From NCBI RefSeq assembly GCF_002575655.3, contig NC_053037.3:451949793-452013792 (forward strand): a stretch of 64,000 bases of DNA, in the 5' to 3' direction. Made by a program: the position numbers and the translations under genes. The stretch is from Aegilops tauschii subsp. strangulata. Lineage: Eukaryota; Streptophyta; Magnoliopsida; Poales; Poaceae. The notes beneath the pieces were generated by a model. That model saw nothing but the letters and a program-made list of their open reading frames with translations, was not told the DNA's origin and did not search any database. Each line of letters opens with the position of its first letter. Positions within the stretch are counted from its first letter, which is position 1. Positions 35,490 to 45,893 of this stretch are shown here, piece after piece.

Positions 35490-35959
35490 CGAGGGAGTCC
35501 TGGATTAGGGGGTCCTCGGACAGCCGGACTATATCCTTTGGTCGGACTGTTGGACTATGACGATACAAGATTGAAGACTTTGTCCCGTGTCCGGGTGGGA
35601 CTCTCCTTGGCGTGGAAGGCAAGCTTGGCAATACGGATATGTAGATCTCCTCCCTTGTAACCGAGTCTGTGTAACCCTAGCCCCCTCCGGTGTCTATATA
35701 AACCGGAGGGTTTAGTCCGTAGGACAACAACAATCATACCATAGGCTAGCTTCTAGTGTTTAGCCTCTACGATCTCGTGGTAGATCAACTTTTGTAATAC
35801 TCATATCATCAAGATCAATCAAGCAGGAAGTAGGGTATTACCTCCATCGAGAGGGACCAAACCTGGGTAAACATCGTGTCCCCCACCTCCTGTTACCATC
35901 TGCCTTAGACGAACAGTTCGGGACCCCCTACCCGAGATCCGCCGGTTTTGACACCGACA
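35490..35959 (+). repeat. 3' LTR of inner Fatima
   Basis: 470 bp; begins CGAGGGAG (T to C at the first base), preceded by the polypurine-like ggttcaggggctac, and ends CACCGACA followed by GGTGT. Confidence 0.9.
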
Positions 35960-35964
35960 GGTGT

Positions 35965-36459
35965 CGCGCGGCTCGGTGATGTAGAACCACCCCGATTGCC
36001 ACCCCTTTATGGTCTCCACATAGGAGCCTTCGAGCCAGGTGACGTTGGGCATTTTGCCCACATGGCGCCTCCGCACTCCGCTTGTTGGCCGACCACCACC
36101 TTCGGTTTAACATTGAAGGTCTTCAGCCACAGGCCGAAGTGGGGCTTGATGCGGAGGAAGGCCTCGCACACGACGATAAACACCGAGATGTTGAGGATGA
36201 AATTGGGGGCCAGATCATGGAAGTCCAGCTCGTAGTAGAACATGAGCCCGCGGACAAATGGGTGGAGGGGAAATCCCAGACCGCAGACAAAATGGGTAAG
36301 GAATACAACACTTTCGTGAGGTTCGGGGGTGGGGACGATCTGCCCCGCGTCTAGGAGCCGGTGCGCGATATCTGCGGCCAGGTAACCGGCTTCCCGGAGC
36401 TTCGTAATGTTCTCCTCCGTAATGGAGGAGACCATCCACTTGCCTCCCGCTCCGGACAT
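35965..36459 (-). pseudogene. 5' exon of the antisense gene of outer Fatima, cut by the inner Fatima
   Basis: Starts at ATG 36459 (MSGAGGKWMVSSITEENITK). Contains VVFLTHFVCGLGFPLHPFVR, the hallmark of the 'putative gypsy-type transposon' domain, and FHDLAPNFILNISVFIVVCEA. The frame runs to the GGTGT target site. The rest of the exon is at 25921 and below, 10 kb away. The two halves join at the five-base duplication. A GC-poor leader with an A/G-rich tract lies upstream to about 36600. Confidence 0.75.
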
Positions 36460-37013
36460 GTTTGGAGTGGTTTTGCGGAGAAAATGCGAACTTGGGTGCT
36501 GCAGCTCGAGTGCGCGAGAATGGATGGGCAGGGAAGAAGAAGGCGTGGGTAAAAAGGATTAGTCCTTGTCCCTTTATAAGGGCGGAGGAAACTGTGCGCC
36601 TCCTCACCTGCCTGGTAAACTCGCTTATTACCCAAGCACCGTGATTAATGGCACGGTTGGGTTACCCACACCCGTATTGATGAGAATCCCGTGATAAGGG
36701 GACAGGATCTCTGCTTCGACAAGACGTGCCAAGAAAACCGCCTCGCAATATGTGCAGTAGCTGGTTGAGAAAAATGGTTCGAATAATGACCGGGCCATGG
36801 CGTGATGTCACGCTATGAAAAGTTGTCAGCAGATTAGATTTGTGGAAATATTATACTCTCTACGATGGTATGTGGAATTTGTTTTGCAGAGCCGGACACT
36901 ATCCTTGTGTTCAAAATCTTCTATGGAGTATTCGGAAGAAGAACCCTCCTTGCAATGCCGAAGACAATCTGCGCGCCGGACTCATCGTCATTGAAGCCTG
37001 GTTCAGGGGCTAC
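36460..37013 (+). other. Promoter-side region of the antisense gene and polypurine tract of outer Fatima
   Basis: No ORF of note. 36900-37013 repeats almost exactly the 3' untranslated end of the inner element (compare 35400-35489: cgccttgcaatgccgaagac, ctggttcaggggctac) and finishes at the LTR. Confidence 0.6.
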
Positions 37014-37484
37014 TGAGGGAGTCCTGGATTAGGGGGTCCTCGAACAGCCGGACTATATACTTTGGCCGGACTGTTGGACTATGAAGATACAAGATTGAAG
37101 ACTTCTTCCCGTGTCCGGATGGGACTCTCCTTGGCATGGAAGGCAAGCTTGGCAATTCAGATATGTAGATCTCCTCCCTTGTAACCGACTCTGTGTAACC
37201 CTAGCCCCCTCCAGTGTCTGTATAAACCGGAGGGTTTAGTCCGTAGGACAACAACAATCATAATCATAGGCTAGCTTCTAGGGTTTAGCCTCTACGATCT
37301 CGTGGTAGATCAACTCTTGTAATACTCATATCATCAAGATCAATCAAGCAGGAAGTAGGGTATTACCTCCATCGAGAGGGCCCGAACCTGGGTAAACATT
37401 GTGTCCCCCGCCTCCTGTTACCATCTGCCTTAGACGCACAGATCAGGACCCCCTACCCGAGATCCGCCGGTTTTGACACCGACA
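37014..37484 (+). repeat. 3' LTR of outer Fatima
   Basis: 471 bp, TGAGGGAG to CGACA, directly followed by GCAGC (37485-37489). The TATA box is altered to TGTATAA near 37219. Confidence 0.9.
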
Positions 37485-37639
37485 GCAGCCTCAAAGTCCA
37501 CCCGGTTAACTGTGTGGCCGCCGGCGGTGATGGACTCGGTGCGGCGAGATGCCATTGCTTCCTTACCATGTGTGTGGTCGCGGGCGGCGCGACGGGATGC
37601 CATCGCTTGCTTACCCGTTACTGTGCGCCGCGGTGCCAT

Positions 37640-37960
37640 GGACGACGCCCAGAGAGAGCTCTAGGACGGAGGGGCCGGGAAGCCGTACAGTGCGGTGGTA
37701 TTCAAGAGCTCAACGACAAACGATAACAGAAATTTGACTTCCCTTACAATTTTGCTCATTCATTATCGCACACAGTTCATCTCCGTCGCTTCCGGAAATA
37801 GTGTGCGCTGAGCCTATTGTGTGTTGCATTATGATTGGCCGGAACCCCAGCCATGCGGATCGTGTGTGTGCACCATAGGATGCGCCGTGATCGAACGGCA
37901 ATCCACGTCCCTCACATCACACCCGTGCAGCTGTAGCTGGATTGGATTTATATGCGCTAA
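37640..37960. other. Z internal segment with B3-gene-like repeat vocabulary
   Basis: No gene. It contains ttatcgcacacagttcatctccgtcgcttccg (37766-37797), nearly repeated at 47799-47831 after the tandem array, so the array was probably inserted or expanded between two copies of this segment. Upstream of 37640 is the start of the basic minus-strand ORF. Confidence 0.4.
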
Positions 37961-40277
37961 ATTCCTAGAAAATGCACACAATCCCCTAAATACAGTAAGT
38001 GAGCCTGAAAAAATGACAAATTTGAACACGGTGATTTGCAGGGTGTATGTTCGTCGTGGAAAAAAACTCCAGGGCAAAGAACGAAGAAAATTTGGATTCC
38101 CCTTCAATCTTGGCGATTTCCCTCTCGAAAGCATGGAACTTCTTTGGTGATGGTTCGATTTATGAAGGGCGTGCATGACGACATAAGCCAAACCTTCTCA
38201 AATTTTTACCAGGGCATGGTGAGGTCATACCAGGGCACACCATGCCAGGCGTCATGTTTTTCAAGCATTTATTTCATTTTTCTATAGTTGAAAATGCAAT
38301 AAACAAACGTTTGTGGTTGACTATTGCCACACATTTCATCGAAATATCTGTCCATTCCTTGTAAAAGGCATGATAATTTACTAAATGGCACGAGCATGGT
38401 TTTCCAGGCCGTTCTTGTGCACCCTTTCATGCACCAATTGTTTGAACTTGAATTATGTGCATTAATGCCTAGGAAATGCACATAATCCCCAATAAAGTAA
38501 ATGAACCCGGAAAAGTGCCAAATTTGAACATGGTGATTTGCAGGGTGTATGTTCACCGTAGAAAAAAAAACTCATGGACAAAGGATAAAGGAAATTTGGA
38601 TCCCCCTTCAATCCTGGTGATTTCCCCCTCGAAACCATGAAACTTCCTTGGTGATGGTACGATTTATGAAAGGCGTGCATCACGACATAAGGAAAACATT
38701 CTACAATTTTTACCAGGGCACGGTGAGGCCATACCATGGCACCACGCCAAGTGTCATGTTTTCCAACCATGCATTTCATTTTTTGTATAGTTGTTAACCC
38801 AGTAAACGACGCGTTTATGGTTGACTATTGCCACACATTTCCTTGAAATATCTGCCCATTCCTTGTAAAAGGCATGAAATGTACTAAATAACACGAGCAT
38901 GCTTTTCTAGACCGTTCTTGTGCACCTTTTCATGCACCGATTGTTCGAATTTGAATTGTATGCATTAATGCCTAGAAAACGCACATAATCCCATAAATAT
39001 GGTAAATGAGCCCGGAAAAATGTCAAATTTGAACACGTTGCATTTGTGGCGGTATGTTGATCGTTGGAAAAAAACTGAATGACAAAATAGGACGGAAATT
39101 TGGATTCCCCTTCAATCTTGGTGATTTCCCTCTCGAAAGCATGGAACTTCCTCGGTGATGGTTTGATTTATGAAGGGTGTGCATGACGACATAAGCCAAA
39201 CCTTCTCGATTTTTTACCAGGGCATGGTGAGGTCATACCCATGGCACCATGCCAGGCGCCATGTTTTTCAAGCATTTATTTCATTTTTTGTATAGTTGAA
39301 AACCCAATAAACAAACATTTGTGGTTGACTATTGCCACACATTTCATCGAAATATCTGTCCATTCCTTGTAAAAGGCATGATAATTTACTAAATGGAACG
39401 AGCATGGTTTTCCAGGCCGTTCTTGTGCACCCTTTCATGCACCGATTGTTTGAACCTGAATTATGTGCATTAATGCCTAGGAAATGCACATAATCCCCTA
39501 AATATGGCAAATGAACCCGGAAAAGTGCCAAATTTGAACACGCTGATTTCCAGGGTGTATGTTCATCGTAGAAAAAAACTCATGGACAAAGGAAAAAGGA
39601 AATTTGGATCCCCCTTCAATCTTGGTGATTTCCCCCTCAAAACCATGAAACTTCCTCGGTGATGGTTCGATTTATGGAAGGCGTACATGACAACATAAGG
39701 AAAACATTCTCAAATTTTACCAGGGCACGGTTGGGCCATACCATGGCACCACACCGTCATGTTTTCCAAGCATGTATTTCATTTTTGTATAGTTGTTAAC
39801 CCAGTAAACGACGCGTTTATGGTTGACTATTGCCACACATTTCCTTGAAATATCTGCCCATTCCTTGTAAAAGGCATGAGAATGTACTAAATAGCACGAG
39901 CATGGTTTTCCAGACCATTCTTGTGCACCTTTTCATGCACCGATTGTTCGAATTTGAATTATGTGCATAATTAATGCCTAGAAAATGCACATAATCCCCT
40001 AAATATGGTAAATGAGCTCGAAAAAATGTCAAATTTGACCACGTTGCATTTGAGGCGGTATGTTGATCGTTGGAAAAAACTGAATGACAAACTAGGACGG
40101 AAATTTGGATTCCCCTTCAATCTTGGTGATTTCCCTCTCGAAAGCATTGAACTTCCTCGGTGATGGTTTGCTTTATGAAGGGCGTGCATGACGACATAAA
40201 TCTAACCTTCTCAACGTTTAGCCAGGGCACGGTGAGGCCATACCATGGCATCATGTCAGGCGTCATGTTTTTCAATC
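37960..40277. repeat. Tandem array of ~505-bp units, first block
   Basis: The anchor aaaggcatga.aat.tact occurs near 38365, 38871, 39371 and 39871, and cctag.aaa.gcaca near 37963, 38468, 38971, 39477 and 39977. The period is 500-506 bp. Each unit has tttggat.cccc.ttcaatc and gacataag.c.aac.ttct. The array continues at 47443 once the Gypsy insertion is removed. No unit codes for protein. Confidence 0.9.
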
Positions 40278-40282
40278 ACTTA
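40278..40282. repeat. 5-bp target duplication ACTTA, left copy (third Gypsy)
   Basis: ACTTA precedes TGTTGGGG at 40283 and follows the second LTR at 47438-47442. Confidence 0.9.
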
Positions 40283-40806
40283 TGTTGGGGATATTACTGC
40301 TGGGTATAAACCGGCCAGGAGAGGCCGGGTTATCCCCATAATGAGTTGTTATATTTGAAGCCCATGAAGACAAGGATTGTGGCGCTTTACGAAGGCCCAG
40401 GGCCCAAAGGCGGATTAAGGCATGTAGACATAAGTCGACATTGATATGTAAACTTGTGTTGTAAGATAGGAAGAGTAGAGACCGGGCCGAACACGTTTAT
40501 GAGCCGGCCTCGGGATTCTGTAAACCAACGGGCGTCAACCCATGTATATAAGGGGACAACCCGGCGGCGGTTTAGGGACAACAATCAACAACTCGAGAGC
40601 CAGGCGTAGCGGATTCGCTCCCTGGTCATCGAAACCCTAGCAATTCCACAATAACTGGATTTGGCATTTACCTTCACCGCAAGGGGCCGAACCAGTATAA
40701 ACTTCTTGCGTCCTTTGTCCGCTTTAACCCTTTTAAGCTAACCCGTCGCGATGGCTCCACGACTAAGTCCTTTCCCTAGGACATCTGCCGTGACAAACCC
40801 ACGACA
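40283..40806 (+). repeat. 5' LTR of third Gypsy
   Basis: 524 bp, TGTTGGGG to CACGACA. TATA-like TATATAA near 40543-40549 upstream of ggggacaacccgg. Confidence 0.9.
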
Positions 40807-41224
40807 GTTGGCGCCCACCGTGGGGCTATCACACGATGGTTTTGAGTTCTTAGAGGGCAGCTTCGAAGGACTCAAGGGATACGTTGTGGGCCGGATGACT
40901 AAGAGTCATCGCGGCAAGCTCTACATCGACGACGCGGGCTGGGGCCCCGAGGCCGGCTCAATCGAGTACGGGTACCGGGTCCCCTTCGGCAACATTCACG
41001 TTTTCATTGGCAAGATCGGCAAACCGGGCCCTGAGCCGGACATCTGCACCGACATCGTCGAAACGGCTCAGCGTGCGAGACCCGCCCGGGTTCAGCCTGC
41101 CATGAAGCGTGCCTTCGTGGGAGTCATCCACGGAGCGGAATCTGAGGTTAGATCGGCATCTGGTGGTGAGACCGTCGTTTACTCTGATGACGAGTCATCG
41201 ACCGGAGAGACCGAGTCATTGTAA
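40751..41224 (+). CDS. N-terminal gag ORF of third Gypsy, starting within the LTR
   Basis: The frame opens at an ATG inside the LTR (MAPRLSPFPRTSAVTNPRQL), crosses the LTR/primer site and continues into gag sequence (LEGSFEGLKGYVVGRMTKSH) to TAA 41222-41224. The 3' LTR has TGA in place of the fourth codon CGA, so only the 5' copy is open. Whether translation really starts in the LTR is uncertain. A later start inside the internal domain is possible, for example at 40896 (MTKSHRGK). Confidence 0.5.
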   Translation: MAPRLSPFPRTSAVTNPRQLAPTVGLSHDGFEFLEGSFEGLKGYVVGRMTKSHRGKLYIDDAGWGPEAGSIEYGYRVPFGNIHVFIGKIGKPGPEPDICTDIVETAQRARPARVQPAMKRAFVGVIHGAESEVRSASGGETVVYSDDESSTGETESL

Positions 41225-41227
41225 CAG

Positions 41228-43302
41228 TTGCAAGATGGCCGGATTGGCGGCTGTTCCAATGGCGACAGTATTTCGGACCCCTTCAATCCGCCAAGCCGGG
41301 TTGCGATCTTCATGGCCGGTACACAGCCAGCGCACCACTCTTCGATCGCAGCGGCGATGGTTTCCGGATCAGTAGCGGCGACAGCAGCCGGGGCAGGAGG
41401 CCCTGTGCGACCGTCGGCTCGGGTTTTATCTGACTTATTTGACGCTTTGTCAACGCTGATGGCGGAAGTTAACCCGACGAATCAAGAAGAGCATAATGCA
41501 GAAATCGCGAAGGTGAAAGATCATATAACTCAAGCCAAGGCAGACCTGGCGGCTGAGGATACCAGGATGGCTGCAGAACGAGCCGAGTTGGATGCACAGG
41601 CTTACCGGCTTATGTTAGATCAGAGCGCGTCAAATGATGTCATGAGGAGGAGGTACCGATCTCACCTACCTCAAGTTTATGAGGCAAGAAATCTCTTTAA
41701 CACACCAGGAGCAAGAACCAGTAATCAGCCAGTGGTAAACCGGGCGGAGGCACCTAGAACGGGGACGCCGGTTCAGCCGCGCCCGACGGATCCGCCTCGT
41801 CAGAACAATATCCTGCCACAGCACGTCCCAACACCACCGGGTCATTACTCTAACCCGTTGGATAACATTGTTGCCGCCGATTCACGATTGGCAGCTCTCC
41901 CGATCGAAGGCGAGTCCCCAGTAGCGGTCGAGACACGACAGGCTAGACAGCTCCTTCAGACAGCCTTGACTCAGCAGCAGGCCTATTCATACAGCCGCGA
42001 GAGGATTCATTCCACTCCCCGCCCAAGCCGGAATTACAGCAGGCATATGGATGAACCGGCCGTGTCGAGCAGTGCGCGGAATCGTAATCCGCCTCGTGGC
42101 CATAACCCGGCGGGTGGCGGTGGTGATGCTCAGGATGTGGTGGATCGGCTAGGGCACGTCGCGAGGCCGAGTTAGCGGCGCAGCATGAAGCCCGCCAACT
42201 TACTCCGGTTAGTCCAACAACTTCGGTGGAACCAGGGGTTACCTCCAGTTCTTTGGGGTGCCATGTCTCGTCCCAGCGCTGCGCAATGTACGGCTGCCCA
42301 AGAATTTCAAGGGCCCACGTAAGGTGCCGAATTACACTGCCGATTTATCCCCCGAGTCATGGGTTGAAAGTTATGAGATGGCAATGGAGATGCTGGATGT
42401 GGATGATGCGGCATGTGCTAAATACTTCACCATGATGTTGGAGGGAACAGCTCGCACATGGTTGAAAAACCTGCCAGCTAACTCCATTGGGTCATGGGCC
42501 GAGTTAAAGGCCCAGTTTATCCAGAATTTCAAGGATACATGCAAGCAGCCCATGTCAATTGTGGACTTAGCTGCCTGTGTCCAGGAGGAAGGAGAATCAA
42601 CAACCATTGGGTGCGCCGGGTTTCGGAAATTTTGCATTCATCAGACCGCATCAACGCTGATACAACAGTTTTAACGTTGGAAGGCAATTGCTGGTTTAAC
42701 CTCTGAAGTTGAAGTTGGGACGGCTCAAACGTCACTGCAATGACATGGGGATTCTTATGGCAGCCCTGGTGAAGTATGCCGACTCTGATAGTACCAAGGA
42801 CCCTGAATCTAATGATGACAAGACAGGAAAGGGAAAGAAGGGCGGCAGCACCAAAGGGCAGCAGCATAACCCGGCGGGTCATGGAAGCCGCGGTAAGCGT
42901 AAGGCAGATAACAGTTTAGATTTTGTGGCTAATACCAACACGCAGGATAATGGTCAGCGTCGTAATGGTAAACCACCCCCGCGTGGAGGAGGGCCAAGTC
43001 CCAATCCGGAGCGCCTGTCTTACCTGTTGAACCAGCCTTGCCCAAAGCACGGATCGCGGGACAAGCCGGCCACGCACCTCTGGAAGGATTGTTTTATTAT
43101 GCGGGAGTTCAAAAATTCAGATTTTTTCCGGAATGATCATGGACCGGCCGGCGGTTTAGGCCCCGGATCTCATGGGCCGGGTTATGGTGGAAGCAGTTCC
43201 GGTTCAGGATTTCACGGTAATCAAAGCGGACATGGCAATCAAGGCAATCAAGGCAACCAAGGTGGTTATAATCATCAGGGGAATCAACAGCAGCAGCAGT
43301 AG
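41228..43302 (+). pseudogene. Gag of third Gypsy, with frameshifts
   Basis: First segment 41228-42175: helical, Ala/Glu-rich (ITQAKADLAAEDTRMAAERA), then Pro/Arg-rich. The Gag core lies in another frame at 42258-42674, with MMLEGTARTWLKNLPANSIG, WAELKAQFIQNFKDTCKQP. A third segment 42709-43302 is Lys/Gly-rich and ends in a Gly-Asn-Gln repeat (HGNQGNQGNQGG, 43200-43290) before TAG 43300-43302 in a CAG run. The stop looks like CAG to TAG. The PCPKHGSR...HLWKDC segment is zinc-finger-like. Confidence 0.75.
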
Positions 43303-43401
43303 TCGGGTTACCAGAGCAACACGAAGCAGCTGAATAGTGGGCACTACCATGTCTTCACCACTAGCCTGTGTAAGCGCGATCAGAAGCTTCATAAAAGGGC
43401 A

Positions 43402-44142
43402 GTGAACTCAGTTGAACCGGCGGTACCCTGTTACTTGCGCTGGTCTGAACAGCCCATCGTGTGGAGTCGAGAGGATCATCCATCCCGGGTTGATAATCCA
43501 GGTCATCTAGCATTGGTGGTGGCGCCTCAGGTTGGAGGGTATAAGTCCACCAAGGTACTCATGGATGGAGGGAGTAGTATCAATATCCTTTATTATGAAA
43601 CCTTCCGTCGCATGGGGTTAACAGATAAAAATCTTAAACCATCGAACACCGTTTTCCATGGTGTCGTGCCTGGTAAATTGGCTTATCCAGTTGGTAAGAT
43701 AGCTCTGGAGGTTGCTTTTGGAGATGAGCATGACTCGAGGTCAGAAACATTGACTTTTGAAGTGGCAAAGATCAAGAGCCCATATCATGCCCTGTTTGGA
43801 TGGCCGGCTTATGCCAAATTCATGGCAAGGCCCTGTTATGTTTATCTGCAGCTCAAGATGCCGGGTCATAAGGGAACCATCACAGTACATGGAAGCCGTA
43901 AGATCACTTTGGAATGTGAAGAAGGTGATGCGGCATATGCTGAGTCGGTTTGTGCGACAGAGGAGTTGAAGTTCTACAAAGACAATGTTGATCCGGCGGA
44001 TATGACCTCTTTGAAGAAACCAACTACAGGGCATGATCCGGCCTTGAAGTTTAAATCGGCTGATGAGACTAAGCTAGTTGATTTTGTTCCTGGAGATTCA
44101 TCCCAGCAGTTTAGCATCAACGCTAACTTGGATCCGAAATAG
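43402..44142 (+). pseudogene. Protease of third Gypsy
   Basis: A 246-codon segment with active-site region VLMDGGSSINILY and LFGWPAYAKFMARP in place of the usual ILG motif. The DGG version matches the two Fatima elements. It ends at TAG 44140-44142 shortly before the RT frame opens at 44206. Confidence 0.75.
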
Positions 44143-44205
44143 GAAAGTGCGCTCATCGAGTTCATCCGTGAGAACCGGGACATCTTTGCATGGAAACCCT
44201 CCGAC

Positions 44206-45065
44206 ATGCCAGGTGTACCGAGGGAACTCACTGAGCACACTCTTAATGTTGATCCCAAGTTTAAACCGGTCAAGCAGTTTCTCCGCCGCTTCAATGAAGA
44301 AAGGCGCAAGGCTATTGGTGAGGAGGTAGCCAGGCTCTTAGCGGCTGGGTTTATCGTCGAAGTATTTCATCCTGAGTGGTTGGCTAACCCGGTGCTGGTA
44401 CTTAAGAAGAACGGCACTTGGCGTATGTGTGTGGATTACACAGATTTGAACAAGGCTTGTCCAACAGATCCTTTTGCTCTCCCTCGTATTGATCAGATCA
44501 TTAATGCTACGGCGGGTTGTGAGCGTTTGAGCGTTCCGGATGCATACTCTGGTTACCATCAGATCAAAATGGCAGTTAAGGACCAGGAGAAGACAGCTTT
44601 TATAACTCCCTTTGGAGCCTTCTGCTATGTGTCTATGCCTTTTGGGCTCAAGAGTGCCCAGGCGACTTATCAGCGCTGTGTGCAGAATTGTCTTCATAAT
44701 CAGATCGGCCGCAATGTTCATGCTTATGTGGATGATATTGTGGTGAAATCCAGAAAGGAGGAGACATTGATAGATGACTTGAAGGAGACCTTTGATAACC
44801 TCCGGGTTTATAAAATGATGCTTAATCCGGCCAAGTGTGTCTTTGGTGTACCGGCAGGCAAACTCTTGGGCTTTCTGGTGTCTAACAGGGGCTTTGAAGC
44901 TAACCCGGAGAAAATCAAGGCTATAACTTCTTTGGCTAAACCGAAGTGTATCAATGATGTTCAACACCTGGCAGGTCGGATTGCAGCCTTGAGCCGGTTT
45001 ATCAGTCGCCTTGGGGAGAAGGCCATCCCTTTATATCAGATGCTGAAGAAGACGGATGACTTCGT
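44206..45065 (+). pseudogene. Reverse transcriptase of third Gypsy, C-terminus lost
   Basis: Motifs: LKKNGTWRMCVDYTDLNKAC, FALPRIDQIINAT, DAYSGYHQIKM, FITPFGAFCYVSMPFGLKSA, catalytic YVDD (44725-44736), KLLGFLVSNRGFEANP, LSRFISRLGEKAIPLY. Homology stops at MLKKTDDF (about 45065). The open frame continues to 45273 only by chance, over antisense-gene sequence. One catalytic-region neighbour is changed (SVPDAYSGY for the usual FLDAYSGY, second catalytic Asp retained). Confidence 0.88.
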
Positions 45066-45893
45066 AACTTTGCAAAGACTCAGTAACTTCAGCCTCTGTC
45101 AGCTCAATATCAATATGTCGTTGGGGATCCTTGAAACTCCCTGTGTATTCACACATAAACCAGGGCGCCGGCTTAAGGGAAGAATGCTCCAGGATATCCA
45201 GCAGCGAACAAAGTCAACACATGTTAAACCATTCGCCATAAAGGCTCTGAGCTTTGACAGTTGCGATGCATAGTTGGACCTTTCCTTTGCAGTCAGTCTC
45301 TGAGGAAAGGGATGTGTGTTGCTAAGCCGGTGAGGACGGTAACCCGGCAGAGGATTTTCATCAGTTGGAGACGTATCTTTGCAATAAAACCAAGTCTGAT
45401 TCCAGTCCTTGGGGTGACTATGAAGCTTGGCATGAGGGAAGCTGACATCTTTCCTCTTTTGAATAGCCATTCCACCAAGTTCAGTGTTGGGACCGTCTGT
45501 AAACTCGGTACGACGGTTTAAATAGAAGAAATCCCTAAACAGTTCAACTGTGGGCTCCTCTTGAAGATAAGCCTCACAAAATACTTGGAAATTGCAGACG
45601 TTGGACACGGAGTTTGGGCCAATGTCCTGAGGATGCAGTTGAAAACTAGCAAGTACATCCCGGAAATTTTTTGATCCGGGAGGGCTAAACCCTCCACCCA
45701 GGTGATCAACAAATATGACTATTTCTCCATCTTTTGGCTCAGGAGGATTTTCTGGACCGGGGACCCTCCAGTGGATGATTTCTTTCTTTGCTAAAGCGCC
45801 AGTTGCGACACATCCCTCTAGTTGCGCTTCCGTAACCCGGGAAGGGACCCAGTTACAAGCGTAAAATTGTTTGGCCGTTTCAATGAAAAGCTA
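45066..45893 (-). pseudogene. Antisense gene of third Gypsy, truncated
   Basis: Minus-strand exon from an AG acceptor (ttttttctAG) near 45893: LFIETAKQFYACNWVPSRVT, HWRVPGPENPPEPKDGEIV, FSPPGSKNFRDVLASFQLHP, WNQTWFYCKDTSP, ANGLTCVDFVRCWISWSILP. This is the same gene type as in the Fatima elements, but a different branch. A probable 5' non-coding exon ends in GTAAGTC near 46458. The gene's 3' end is cut at the junction with RT at about 45065; a 1-nt frameshift lies near 45130. Confidence 0.65.

Larger units (their letters stand above)
25927..35959 (+). mobile_element. Inner Fatima-type Gypsy retrotransposon with full pol, inserted in the outer Fatima
   Basis: 10,033 bp between GGTGT duplications, with 470-bp LTRs at 25927-26396 and 35490-35959. 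Order: gag (core deleted)-protease, RT, RNase H, integrase, spacer, antisense gene. I count 22 substitutions between the LTRs (about 4.7%), four of them in the first 12 bases. The left LTR starts TTAGG and the right CGAGG instead of TGAGG. Both TATA boxes (TATATAA) are intact. Frameshifts and stops in every domain make it inactive. Confidence 0.92.
18402..37484 (+). mobile_element. Outer Fatima-type Gypsy retrotransposon, non-autonomous (gag-protease only)
   Basis: Two 471-bp LTRs (18402-18872 and 37014-37484) and GCAGC duplications define it. Without the inner element and one GGTGT copy it is 9045 bp. Order: LTR, primer site, gag, protease, a non-coding stretch, an antisense gene, polypurine tract, LTR. 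There is no reverse transcriptase, RNase H or integrase. My by-eye count gives 15 substitutions and no indel between the LTRs (about 3.2%). The Fatima name is from recognition of the LTR (TGAGGGAGTCCTGGATTAGG). Confidence 0.9.
18165..37639 (-). pseudogene. Basic, coiled-coil-like ORF of CACTA Z, split by the outer Fatima insertion
   Basis: On the minus strand the ORF starts at 37639 (MAPRRTVTGKQAMASRR) and reaches the GCAGC target site at 37489-37485. It resumes in frame at 18396, after one copy of the duplication, and stops at 18167-18165. The left part is rich in Lys, Arg, Glu and Gln (KRQKAFKKRQSRRRKKE) with a predicted helix. One in-frame TAG lies near 18337. The two halves share reading frame only if exactly one GCAGC copy is removed, which independently supports the insertion model. 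Function unknown; I recognise no family. Confidence 0.45.
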
